Origin: Palsa-504 sp050011155
Lineage (GTDB): Bacteria > Actinomycetota > Actinomycetes > Streptosporangiales > Streptosporangiaceae
DNA: 64,000 nucleotides
Reading direction: 5' to 3'
Assembly: GCA_050011155.1 (NCBI GenBank)
Contig: JBEKJP010000033.1
Coordinates: forward strand, 1 to 64,000
Shown piece by piece: positions 32,767 through 39,814 of the stretch (position 1 is its first letter; each line of letters starts with the position of its first letter). A program made the translations under genes and the position numbers. The notes below the pieces were generated by a model. The model made no database searches. It was not told where the DNA came from and was given only the letters and a program-made list of their open reading frames with translations.

Positions 32767-33834
32767 TTAGACCGTATCGCGCGCTATCTCGAAAGCATCT
32801 CCGCGGCCCACCAGTCCCACGGCGGGGATCGACACGTACCGGCCAGGGCGGTCCGTCACCGGGCCGGCCACGGCCGGGTCCTCGCCGACGCCGCGCAGCG
32901 CGGCCAGCGCGGCGTCCACGTCGGCCGGGGAGACGACTACGCAGAAGCCGGTGCCCATGTTGAAGGTGGCGTACATGGTCGCGGCCGGGACGTCGCCGGC
33001 CGCGGCGATCAGGCCGAAGATCTCCGGCGCGGGCGGCAGCGCGTCCAGGACGTAGGACACGTCGGCGGCCAGCCGGGCCAGGTTGAGCAGGCCGCCGCCA
33101 CTGATATGGGCCAGGCCACGGGGTATCACCCCCGCTTCCCAGAGCGCCTCGACTGCCTTGACATAAACCCGGGTCGGCGCGAGCAACGCGTCGTAGAGGT
33201 CACCGACCCGGTCGCCGAGGGCACGCCGGGCCAGCGAGAAGCCGTTGCTGTGCAGCCCCGAGCTGGGCAGGGCCAGGACCACGTCGCCTGGTTCGACCCG
33301 GGACCCGTCGACCGGGTCGCGGCCGTCCGGGATGGCGCCGACCGCGGTGCCGACCAGGTCCATCATCGGGCCGCCGCCGGCCGAGCTGGCCAGCATCGCG
33401 CCGATCTGCGCGATCTCACCGCCGGGGATGGCGATGCCGGCCTCGTCCGCGCCCAGGAACAGGCCGCGGGCCACGTCCTCGAGCACGGCCGCGTCGATGC
33501 GGTCGGTGGCGATGTAGTCGAGCAGGGCCAGCGGCACCGCGCCGGTGCAGATCACGTCGTTGACGTTGTTGGCCACCACGTCGACCCCGACCGGCTCCCA
33601 CCGGTTGGCCTCGCGGGCCAGCAGGATCTTGGTCCCCACCCCGTCGGTGGTGAGCGCGATCGGCGGCCCGGGCGGGATGTGCATCAGGGTGGCGAAGTAG
33701 CCGCTGGCCAGCCCGGTGATGCTGGTGACCAGCGAGGACCGCACCGCGGTGCGGGCCAGCCACGGGCGCATCGCCTTGGCGAAGACTTCCTGTTCGTGCT
33801 CTTCGTCAACGCCTGCGCTCGCGTACGGATCCAT
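32767..33834 (-). CDS. purM: Phosphoribosylformylglycinamidine cyclo-ligase (AIR synthase), divergent form
   Basis: A 355-residue PurM-fold protein that would cyclise FGAM to AIR using ATP. YASAGVD opens the protein, TTDGVGTK provides the ATP/Mg-binding motif, and LPSSGLHSNGFSLAR with HISGGGL complete the core. The middle part (VDVVANNVNDVICTGAVPLALLDYIA, IPGGEIAQIG) differs from the common actinobacterial PurM, so this may be an alternative lineage or a related enzyme. In-frame ATGs at 33834 and 33846; the first fits the family start. It heads the operon with the dipeptidase and nudC. Confidence 0.85.
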   Translation of the reverse strand: MDPYASAGVDEEHEQEVFAKAMRPWLARTAVRSSLVTSITGLASGYFATLMHIPPGPPIALTTDGVGTKILLAREANRWEPVGVDVVANNVNDVICTGAVPLALLDYIATDRIDAAVLEDVARGLFLGADEAGIAIPGGEIAQIGAMLASSAGGGPMMDLVGTAVGAIPDGRDPVDGSRVEPGDVVLALPSSGLHSNGFSLARRALGDRVGDLYDALLAPTRVYVKAVEALWEAGVIPRGLAHISGGGLLNLARLAADVSYVLDALPPAPEIFGLIAAAGDVPAATMYATFNMGTGFCVVVSPADVDAALAALRGVGEDPAVAGPVTDRPGRYVSIPAVGLVGRGDAFEIARDTV

Positions 33835-33922
33835 GGGCGTGAGCATAGCCCCGTTCGGAATAATTGAACTTTCAAGCATGTTAGGACGGGCACGTATGCT
33901 GAGCTAAGCCGAGGAGGATGCC

Positions 33923-34891
33923 ATGCCCGCCATCACCGTCGACGACATCCTGGTGCTGCCGCGGGTCCCTGAGCCCGACGTCACCCAGGTCGAGCGGAAG
34001 GTCACCTCGGTCACCACCGCGCCGTCCGGCTACGAGGGCGAGGGGTTCCCGGTCCGGCGCGCTTTCGCCGGGGTGGACCTGAAGCGGCTCGACCCGTTCG
34101 TCCACATGGACCAGATGGGCGAGGTCGACTACGGCCCCGGTGAGCCCAAGGGCACCGCGTGGCACCCGCACCGCGGCTTCGAGACCGTCACCTACATCAT
34201 CGACGGCACCTTCCGTCACCAGGACTCCAACGGCGGCGGCGGGGTGATCAGCAACGGCGACACCCAGTGGATGACCGCGGGCGGCGGCATCTTGCACATC
34301 GAGGCGCCGCCGGAGGAACTCGTGGTCAGCGGCGGCCTGTTCCACGGCTTCCAGCTGTGGGTGAACCTGCCGTCCCGGCTCAAGATGACGCCGCCGCGCT
34401 ACCAGGACATCCGGGCCGGGCAGGTCGCGCTGCTGTCCTCGGCCGACGGCGGGGCGCTGCTGCGGGTCATCGCGGGCGAGTTCGACGGTTACTCGGGGCC
34501 CGGGGTGACGCATACCCCGATCTCGCTGGTGCACGCGACCGTGTCCGCGGGCGCGCAGGTCAAGCTGCCGTGGCGGGCCGACTTCAACGCCCTGGGTTAC
34601 GTCCTTAGCGGTCAGGGGTTCGTCGGCGTCGAGCAGCGGCCCATCGAGATGGGGCAGCTGGCCGTGTTCGGCGCCGGGGACGCGATCACGTTCGCGGCCG
34701 GGGCGCGGGGCGACCTGGACATCCTGCTGCTGGGCGGGGAGCCGATCCGGGAGCCGGTGGCCGCGTACGGGCCGTTCGTCATGAACAGCCGCGCGGAGCT
34801 GGTGCAGGCCTTCGAGGACTTCCAGGCCGGCCGGCTGGGGTCCATTCCCGCGGTGCCGGTCGAGCCCCGCCCCGGCCACGACGTTCTTTAA
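33923..34891 (+). CDS. Pirin family protein
   Basis: A 322-residue bicupin of the pirin family. The metal site of the N-terminal cupin is seen in WHPHRGFETVTYIIDG and the later GGGILHIE; the C-terminal cupin lacks a full metal set. Bacterial pirins can act as quercetinases or modulate metabolic enzymes. The ribosome site GAGGAGG is strong. TATGCT at 33895-33900 is a plausible -10. It diverges from the purM operon over about 90 bp and converges with the ferredoxin gene at an 8-bp gap. Confidence 0.9.
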   Translation: MPAITVDDILVLPRVPEPDVTQVERKVTSVTTAPSGYEGEGFPVRRAFAGVDLKRLDPFVHMDQMGEVDYGPGEPKGTAWHPHRGFETVTYIIDGTFRHQDSNGGGGVISNGDTQWMTAGGGILHIEAPPEELVVSGGLFHGFQLWVNLPSRLKMTPPRYQDIRAGQVALLSSADGGALLRVIAGEFDGYSGPGVTHTPISLVHATVSAGAQVKLPWRADFNALGYVLSGQGFVGVEQRPIEMGQLAVFGAGDAITFAAGARGDLDILLLGGEPIREPVAAYGPFVMNSRAELVQAFEDFQAGRLGSIPAVPVEPRPGHDVL

Positions 34892-34899
34892 GACCCTTT

Positions 34900-35115
34900 T
34901 CAGGCCGAACGGGCCGGCTCTTCCCTTCGTACCAGCCTGAGCGCCAGGGCGGGGCAGGCGCTCACGGCTCGTCGTGCGTCGCGTTCGAGGGCCACGGGTA
35001 CCGGGCGGGGATCGATGATCGGGTAGCCCCATTCGTCGGCGACGATGAGCTCGGGCAGCAGCTCGGCGCACACGCCATGGCCGGTGCAGGCGATCGGGTT
35101 CACGCTGAGGTTCAT
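34900..35115 (-). CDS. Small [3Fe-4S]-type ferredoxin
   Basis: A 71-residue ferredoxin with three cysteines in the pattern CTGHGVC and later ACPALAL, typical of single-cluster ferredoxins that serve P450s or small reductases. GTG and ATG choices were compared; the ATG at 35115 begins MNLSVNPIACTGHG and is 2 nt after the NuoF-like stop. It is the last gene of the ApbE/ferric-reductase-like operon and probably hands electrons to or from the NuoF-like subunit. Confidence 0.9.
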   Translation of the reverse strand: MNLSVNPIACTGHGVCAELLPELIVADEWGYPIIDPRPVPVALERDARRAVSACPALALRLVRREEPARSA

Positions 35116-35117
35116 GG

Positions 35118-36419
35118 TCAGATCCAGTCCTCTTCGCGGGTGGGCATCCGGTCCGGCAGCGGCAGGAACGGTGTCTTGTTCGTGGCTGAGCAGCGGCCCC
35201 GGGCGTGGTGGTCGATCTCGGGCGCGAACACCCGCAGTGCGCTGCGGACGAAGCGGACCGTGCCGTCCGGGTGGCTGCAGGCACCACGGCCGATGACCAG
35301 CCTCGACCAGCGTTCCAGGTCGGCCCGGACCTGCTTGCGATGCCCGGCGCCGGCCAGCTCGGCCAGGGCGGCCGCGATCCGGGGCAGGCCGTTCAGGCAG
35401 GGGCCGCACTGGCCGGCCGACTCGGCCGCCAGGTAACCGACGATCCGGGCGGTCTCGGTCAGGCCGCAGCGATCCGACGGCAGCGCGACCAGCACGCCCG
35501 CGCCCGGCGCGGCGCCGAACCGGCGCAGCGAGGCGCGGTCCAGGGTGAGCTGGGCCGCCTCCGGCAGCGGCAGCCAGGCGCCATGGTAGCCGCCGACCAG
35601 CCAGGCCCCCGCCTCCCCGGTGGGCAGCAGTGCTCGCAGCGGCACCCCGGTCGGGACCTCGTGGATCTCGGTCTTGCCTTGCTTATTTCCGGCCGGCCGG
35701 TACACGGTGGTGAGCATGCTGCCCGGCTCGGCTTCGGTGCCGACGGCGCGGAACCAGCGCGGACCATACCGCGCGATCAGCGCCAGGTGGGCCAGGGTCT
35801 CGACGTTCTGCACCAGGGTGGGCGCGCCGCCCAGGCCGCGCTCGCTGACCCGCGGCGGCTGGAAGGTGGGCAGCGCGGGGCCGCCGCCGAGGCGGTTCAC
35901 CAGAGCGGTTTCCTGGCCGGCCAGGAACCGCGGCGGGGCCTGGGTGATGCTGACGGGCAGCAGGTCCAGGCGGCGGCTCGTCCGTTCGGCCAGCGCCCGC
36001 AGGATCTGCGGGCCGGGGGCCGCGTGGAGATAGAGGTGCGCCTCGGTGGCGCCGGTCGCCTCGGCCGCCAGTTGCAGCCCGTCCAGGACCAGGTGCGGCG
36101 CGATCCGCAGCAGCAGTTCGTCCTTGCGGCTGGCCGGCTCGCTCTCCGCGCCGTTGGCCACGACGATCTTGCGGGCGCCCTTGGCCCGGGCGACGGCGGC
36201 CAGCTTGCGGTGCACCGGGAAGGCCGCGCCGCCCCGGCCGGTCAGGCCACTGGCTTCCACGTCTTGGATCAAGAGTCCAGCCTGCTGCCGGTACGGAACG
36301 GTACCGTATCGGGACAGGTGGGCCTGGAGGTCCTCGGGGGCACGGGGCAGCAGGCGAGGTAGCTCGGCCTGCTGCCGGGGCGCCCCCCCTGGTGCCGTCT
36401 CATTGAGCGCCGCGGTCAT
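35118..36419 (-). CDS. NuoF-like flavoprotein (FMN/NADH-binding plus Fe-S end)
   Basis: A 433-residue protein like the NADH-binding subunit of complex I. GLTGRGGAAFPV gives the FMN loop, VVANGAESEPAS the NADH region, and an SLBB-like part follows. At the iron-sulphur end, ESAGQCGPCLNG has Ala where NuoF has the first cluster Cys; a later ACSHPDG supplies another Cys, so a 3-Cys cluster is possible. Together with the cytochrome-b-like and ferredoxin neighbours, it should link NAD(P)H or ferredoxin to a membrane electron carrier. The ATG overlaps the upstream stop by 4 bp. Confidence 0.88.
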   Translation of the reverse strand: MTAALNETAPGGAPRQQAELPRLLPRAPEDLQAHLSRYGTVPYRQQAGLLIQDVEASGLTGRGGAAFPVHRKLAAVARAKGARKIVVANGAESEPASRKDELLLRIAPHLVLDGLQLAAEATGATEAHLYLHAAPGPQILRALAERTSRRLDLLPVSITQAPPRFLAGQETALVNRLGGGPALPTFQPPRVSERGLGGAPTLVQNVETLAHLALIARYGPRWFRAVGTEAEPGSMLTTVYRPAGNKQGKTEIHEVPTGVPLRALLPTGEAGAWLVGGYHGAWLPLPEAAQLTLDRASLRRFGAAPGAGVLVALPSDRCGLTETARIVGYLAAESAGQCGPCLNGLPRIAAALAELAGAGHRKQVRADLERWSRLVIGRGACSHPDGTVRFVRSALRVFAPEIDHHARGRCSATNKTPFLPLPDRMPTREEDWI

Positions 36420-37018
36420 CGAGATACCGCCTGGCGGTGCCGCTTGAGAGTGTGCTGGGCGAAGACCTCGGCGACCCGTCCGGCCCTGGGCACCTGCCGG
36501 GCGGCGTGAGCCAGCCGCCAGGTTACCGCCGTCGCGACGGCCAGGGCGCAGCCGACGGCCAGGCCGAGCAGCCAGCCCTGCTGCAGGTCCTTGCTCGCGC
36601 CGATGCCGTGCACGAAGGCGAGCGGCCAGCTGGCGTAGGCGAGCAGGTGGACGGCCCGCCAGACGATCCGGTTCAGCCGGCCGCGGAGCAGGCTGGTCAC
36701 GATCATGGCGACCATCAGGTCCAGCGAGATCGCGCCCAGGCCCAGCCACAGCCGCTCATACCCGGAGGCGAACGGGACCACCGCGGACAGCAGCGGGATG
36801 TGCACGTAAGAGTCGAGTACCGCGGTCAGGATGTGCACGGCGATGAACGCCACGGACAGCAGCGACAGGTTGCGGTGGAGATCGGTCACGGCGAACCTCG
36901 GCAGCCCGGGCAGCCGGCCCTGCCGGTTCACCAGGATGCCGAGCACCAGGACGGCGGTCAGCAGCAGCAGCGAGACGATCCCCGTCGCGCGGCTGGCGTA
37001 CCAGAACGCGGTATTCAT
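36416..37018 (-). CDS. Ferric-reductase-like transmembrane cytochrome b
   Basis: A 200-residue integral membrane protein with about six helices and paired histidines expected for haem (DLHRNLSLLS, VHILTAVL, RAVHLLAYASW, AFVHGIG). It matches the ferric reductase-like transmembrane domain without the soluble FAD/NAD part; the following NuoF-like protein would fill that role. It passes electrons across the membrane towards an external acceptor. The ATG is 9 nt after the ApbE stop. Confidence 0.88.
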   Translation of the reverse strand: MNTAFWYASRATGIVSLLLLTAVLVLGILVNRQGRLPGLPRFAVTDLHRNLSLLSVAFIAVHILTAVLDSYVHIPLLSAVVPFASGYERLWLGLGAISLDLMVAMIVTSLLRGRLNRIVWRAVHLLAYASWPLAFVHGIGASKDLQQGWLLGLAVGCALAVATAVTWRLAHAARQVPRAGRVAEVFAQHTLKRHRQAVSR

Positions 37019-37027
37019 CAGGCCCCT

Positions 37028-38023
37028 CTAGTTTTCTTTGTTTTCCGATTCAGCGGGCCAGCCGGCCACGGTGAAGACCACGCCGGTCGCGTCGACCAGG
37101 CGGGCGGGCAGGCCCAGGTGGGCCAGCCAGCCGAGCGCGCGGCGGCCCCGGATGACCGCGGCGGTGCTGGCCGCGTTGGCGTCGGCACAGCTCCCGGCGG
37201 CGACCGAGACGGTGCGCCAGACGGGTTCGGCGGGCAGGCCGGTGCGCGGGTCCAGGATGTGGTGCAGCACGTCGCCGCCGCGCCGCCAGCGGCGGGCCGT
37301 GGTGCTCGAGGTGGCCAGGCCGCCGTCGCGGATGGCGATCTGCGCGTAGGGGCCGGCGGGCGGGTCCTCCGGTGCGCCGGTCACGTCCTGGACCCGGACC
37401 CGCCATCCTGTGCTCGGGGCCGGGCCGGCGACGGCGATGTCGCCGCCCAGGCTGACCAGGACGCCACCGCCGGTGCGGGCCGCGATCCGGGCGGCGGAGC
37501 GATCCGCGGCCCAGGCCTTGGCGGTCGCGCCTAGGTCGAGCCGGACCCCGGCGGGCATGCTCAGGGTTCGGCCGTCCAGCCGGACCTGGCGCCAGCCCGG
37601 GACGCTCCTGACCGTGAGCTTGATACCCGGGCCGGTGGCCTTGACCTGCGCGAAGTCGCGGTCATAGCCGACCGCGGACATGGCCGCGCCGACGGTCGGA
37701 TCGACGTCGCCATCGGTCAGCCGGGCCGCGCGCAGGGCCAGCGCGATGGCCTCGGCCAGGAGCGGGCTGACCTGCTCGAGGCGGCCGCCCTGGAGGGAGC
37801 AGATCTCGGAGTCGGGGCGGAACCGGCTGCAGGCGGCGTCCACGTCGGCCAGGTCGGCGGTGAGGAGCTGGCGGGCCTGGTCGATGCGGGAAGGTTCGGT
37901 CACCAGGAGGTGGACGAGCGTGCCCAGGGCGCGCCAGTTAGCGTCGGCGGGCGCAGTGCCCGGGAGGGTATCTGGGCTCGGGAGGGTATCTGGGGTAGCG
38001 TCCCCGGCGGGACGCGGCATCAC
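37028..38023 (-). CDS. apbE: FAD:protein FMN transferase
   Basis: A 331-residue ApbE enzyme that links FMN covalently to Ser/Thr of extracytoplasmic proteins. The family is seen in CSRFRPDSEI, the DGDVDPTVG metal region, LDLGATAKAWAADR, VSLGGDIAVAG and HHILDPRTGLP. There is no classical lipobox, so its side of the membrane is unclear. GTG at 38023 overlaps the stop of the Ser-rich protein; an ATG lies at 38020. No FMN-binding-domain substrate is encoded nearby, so the adjoining Ser/Thr/Gly-rich protein is the best local candidate. Confidence 0.92.
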   Translation of the reverse strand: MMPRPAGDATPDTLPSPDTLPGTAPADANWRALGTLVHLLVTEPSRIDQARQLLTADLADVDAACSRFRPDSEICSLQGGRLEQVSPLLAEAIALALRAARLTDGDVDPTVGAAMSAVGYDRDFAQVKATGPGIKLTVRSVPGWRQVRLDGRTLSMPAGVRLDLGATAKAWAADRSAARIAARTGGGVLVSLGGDIAVAGPAPSTGWRVRVQDVTGAPEDPPAGPYAQIAIRDGGLATSSTTARRWRRGGDVLHHILDPRTGLPAEPVWRTVSVAAGSCADANAASTAAVIRGRRALGWLAHLGLPARLVDATGVVFTVAGWPAESENKEN

Positions 38024-38400
38024 GAGCCGCCGGAGGTGACCTGGCTGCTGCCCGAGCTCGAGGACGGCGTGGAGCCGGAGCTAAGGCCGCCGGAGTTAGA
38101 GCTCGAACTGGATCCGGTGGAGCCGGAGTTCGAGCTGGAACCGGTGGAACCGCTGGAAGTAGAGCCAGTGGAGCCAGTGGAACTGGAGCCGGAGCTGGTC
38201 GAGGTAGAACCGGTGGAGGTGGAGCCGGTGGAGGTGGACGCACTGGCGGTGTGCGTGGATCCGGGCAGGACCAGGGCCACCACGCCGGCCGCGGCCACGC
38301 TGGCCACGGTGATCGCGGTGGTGGCGGACTTGACCTTGGCCCGGCCGCGTTCCCTGGCCGCGATAGCCTGGTGGATTCCGTTATGGTCTTTGCTGCTCAT
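38020..38400 (-). CDS. Membrane-anchored Ser/Thr/Gly-rich protein, possible ApbE substrate
   Basis: About 126 residues. A basic N-terminus (MSSKDHNGIHQAIAARERGR) and one membrane segment (about 30-48) are followed by an almost pure Ser/Thr/Gly/Asn tail, ending QVTSGGS. No FMN-binding fold is present. ApbE targets carry a short [S/T]-G-A-[T/S] core; the terminal S-G-G-S and internal STGST units resemble it loosely, so flavinylation is possible but unproven. The ATG at 38409 is also in frame. First gene of the ApbE/cytochrome/NuoF/ferredoxin operon, with its stop overlapping the ApbE GTG. Confidence 0.75.
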   Translation of the reverse strand: MSSKDHNGIHQAIAARERGRAKVKSATTAITVASVAAAGVVALVLPGSTHTASASTSTGSTSTGSTSTSSGSSSTGSTGSTSSGSTGSSSNSGSTGSSSSSNSGGLSSGSTPSSSSGSSQVTSGGS

Positions 38401-38576
38401 GTATCCCATTCTGGGTTCGCGTACTCGGAACTCCCTGCGCGAACCTTCTCGGTAGCCTCTGAACTTCGAGCCTGTGAACTTCGTGGCTCGTCGTCGCCCT
38501 CGCCAACCGAGGCTAGCCAGGCAACATGAAGGACACCTGAAGCCAGGCGAGGCACAGTGCGCCGAGGCGCCTTGCG

Positions 38577-38861
38577 TTATATGACATATCTGGTTGGCTC
38601 GGTGGTGTAATGGCGGCCGGACGGGGTGGTCCAGCGGAAGGTCCCGTCGGGGAGCTGGTCGACCTTCCACCTGGGGTGCTGTTTGACCCGGTGGTCGTGG
38701 CGGCACTTCGGGCCGGCGTACCGGTGGTCGCAGTTTTCGGTGGTGAGGGGGTCTATCTCGATGATCAGGTCGGGGCCGTCGCCGGGGGTGCGCAGGAGCC
38801 AGGTGCCGTAGCCGCCGGGTGGCCCGTCGCGGCTGGTGCGGGTGAAGGAGAACCCACAGTC
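38577..38861 (-). pseudogene. C-terminal remnant of an HNH/13E12-type (DUF222) protein
   Basis: Translated leftwards from 38861 to the TAA at 38577, the fragment reads GTWLLRTPG, then NCDHRYAGPKCRHDHRVK, then FRWTTPSGRHYTTEPTRYVI. This is the C-terminal end of the abundant actinobacterial DUF222/HNH (13E12-repeat) proteins, which normally exceed 400 residues; the body and most of the HNH site are missing. It has no start codon of its own and joins directly to an MFS fragment. Confidence 0.75.
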
Positions 38862-39021
38862 CGCGGCTGTCCGCCGGGGCCAGCTTCAGCGCCAGCCAGG
38901 CGATCGCCACCGCGCTCATCCCGTCGCCCAGGGCGGAGGCGGCCGCTCCGGGCAGGACGCGGCGGAACACCGGGTGGACGAGGGCCGGGTAATAAGGCGA
39001 CGCGCGGATTCGTTCGTTCAT
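38851..39021 (-). pseudogene. N-terminal remnant of an MFS transporter
   Basis: From the ATG at 39021 the first 57 codons (MNERIRASPYYPALVHPVFR, later GMSAVAIAWLALKLAPA and SRGLWV) look like the start of a major facilitator, including the first helix. The similarity stops at the join with the HNH remnant, and the frame then runs on without family likeness into the Ser-rich gene. This is a deletion or rearrangement scar. Confidence 0.7.
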
Positions 39022-39061
39022 TCTGAGCACTTTTCGATGATGCACCCGTGGAGGTTGGCCA

Positions 39062-39814
39062 GTGCGCGAGCGACTGGAGGAGGAAGGGCGGCGGGCGCGG
39101 GAGCGGGTGGCGGCGCTGGAGCGGGAGTTCGCCGGGCTGGCCGAGGCGGCCAGCGCGGCCGGGACCGACGACGAGCACGACCCGGAGGGGGCGACGCTGG
39201 CCTTCGAGCGGCAGCACGCCGCCGCCCTGCTCGCGGCGGCGCGCGAGCAGGTGGCGGCGGTGGACGCGGCGCTGGCCCGGCTGGCGGCCGGGAGCTACGG
39301 GGTGTGCGAACGGTGCGGGCAACCCATTGGGAACGAACGTCTTGGTGCCCGCCCGGCCACCACGACCTGCATCCGGTGTGCCTTATTCAGCCCGGAGGGC
39401 GAACGCGGTGCTTGTCCTGGCGGCCCAGCCCGCGGGGGCCAGCGCGCCCGCCACCGCGATGACCAGGCCGGCCAGCGCGAGCAGGACGATCTCCCAGACG
39501 CGGTAGACGTCCAGCACCGAGGCGGGCAGCGCGGTCTGCGCGGCGTGCCCCATCACCGGCAGCACGCCGTGGTGCAGCGCGATCCCGGCCGGGATGGCGA
39601 TCAGCCCCGCGACCAGCCCGGTGCCCGCCACCGAGCAGATCACCATGGCCATGGTCTGCCGCGGGGTCATGCCGACGGCCTTGAACACGCCGAGGTCGTG
39701 CACCCGCTCCCTGATCTGGAGCACGACCGTGTTGAGGACGCCGAGCCCGGCCACCGCGGCCAGCAGCAGCATCAGCGCCCCGACCAGGCCGAGGACGGCC
39801 AGCAGCTGCGGTGA
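39062..39814 (+). CDS. DksA/TraR-type C4 zinc-finger protein with antisense tail
   Basis: The first ~108 residues form a DksA/TraR-like protein: a coiled-coil hairpin (RERLEEEGRRARERVAALER to about residue 75) and a C4 zinc finger, CERCGQPIG and CIRCA. DksA-like factors bind RNA polymerase. The domain should end near 39385, but no stop occurs until 39814. The extra ~140 residues (Arg/Gly/His/Gln-rich) are antisense to the convergent ABC permease and have no family look. GTGGAGG precedes the GTG at 39062. Either the long tail is made or a stop was lost. Confidence 0.75.
   Translation: MRERLEEEGRRARERVAALEREFAGLAEAASAAGTDDEHDPEGATLAFERQHAAALLAAAREQVAAVDAALARLAAGSYGVCERCGQPIGNERLGARPATTTCIRCALFSPEGERGACPGGPARGGQRARHRDDQAGQREQDDLPDAVDVQHRGGQRGLRGVPHHRQHAVVQRDPGRDGDQPRDQPGARHRADHHGHGLPRGHADGLEHAEVVHPLPDLEHDRVEDAEPGHRGQQQHQRPDQAEDGQQLR

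Noticed and set aside
33864..33900. TTGAAC and TATGCT as a promoter for the pirin gene
   Set aside because: The hexamers are 25 bp apart, too far for a standard sigma70 promoter; only the -10 is kept as a hint.
38610..39026. Rightward 138-residue frame opposite the MFS/HNH remnants
   Set aside because: The leftward translations show clear family signatures, the rightward one none.
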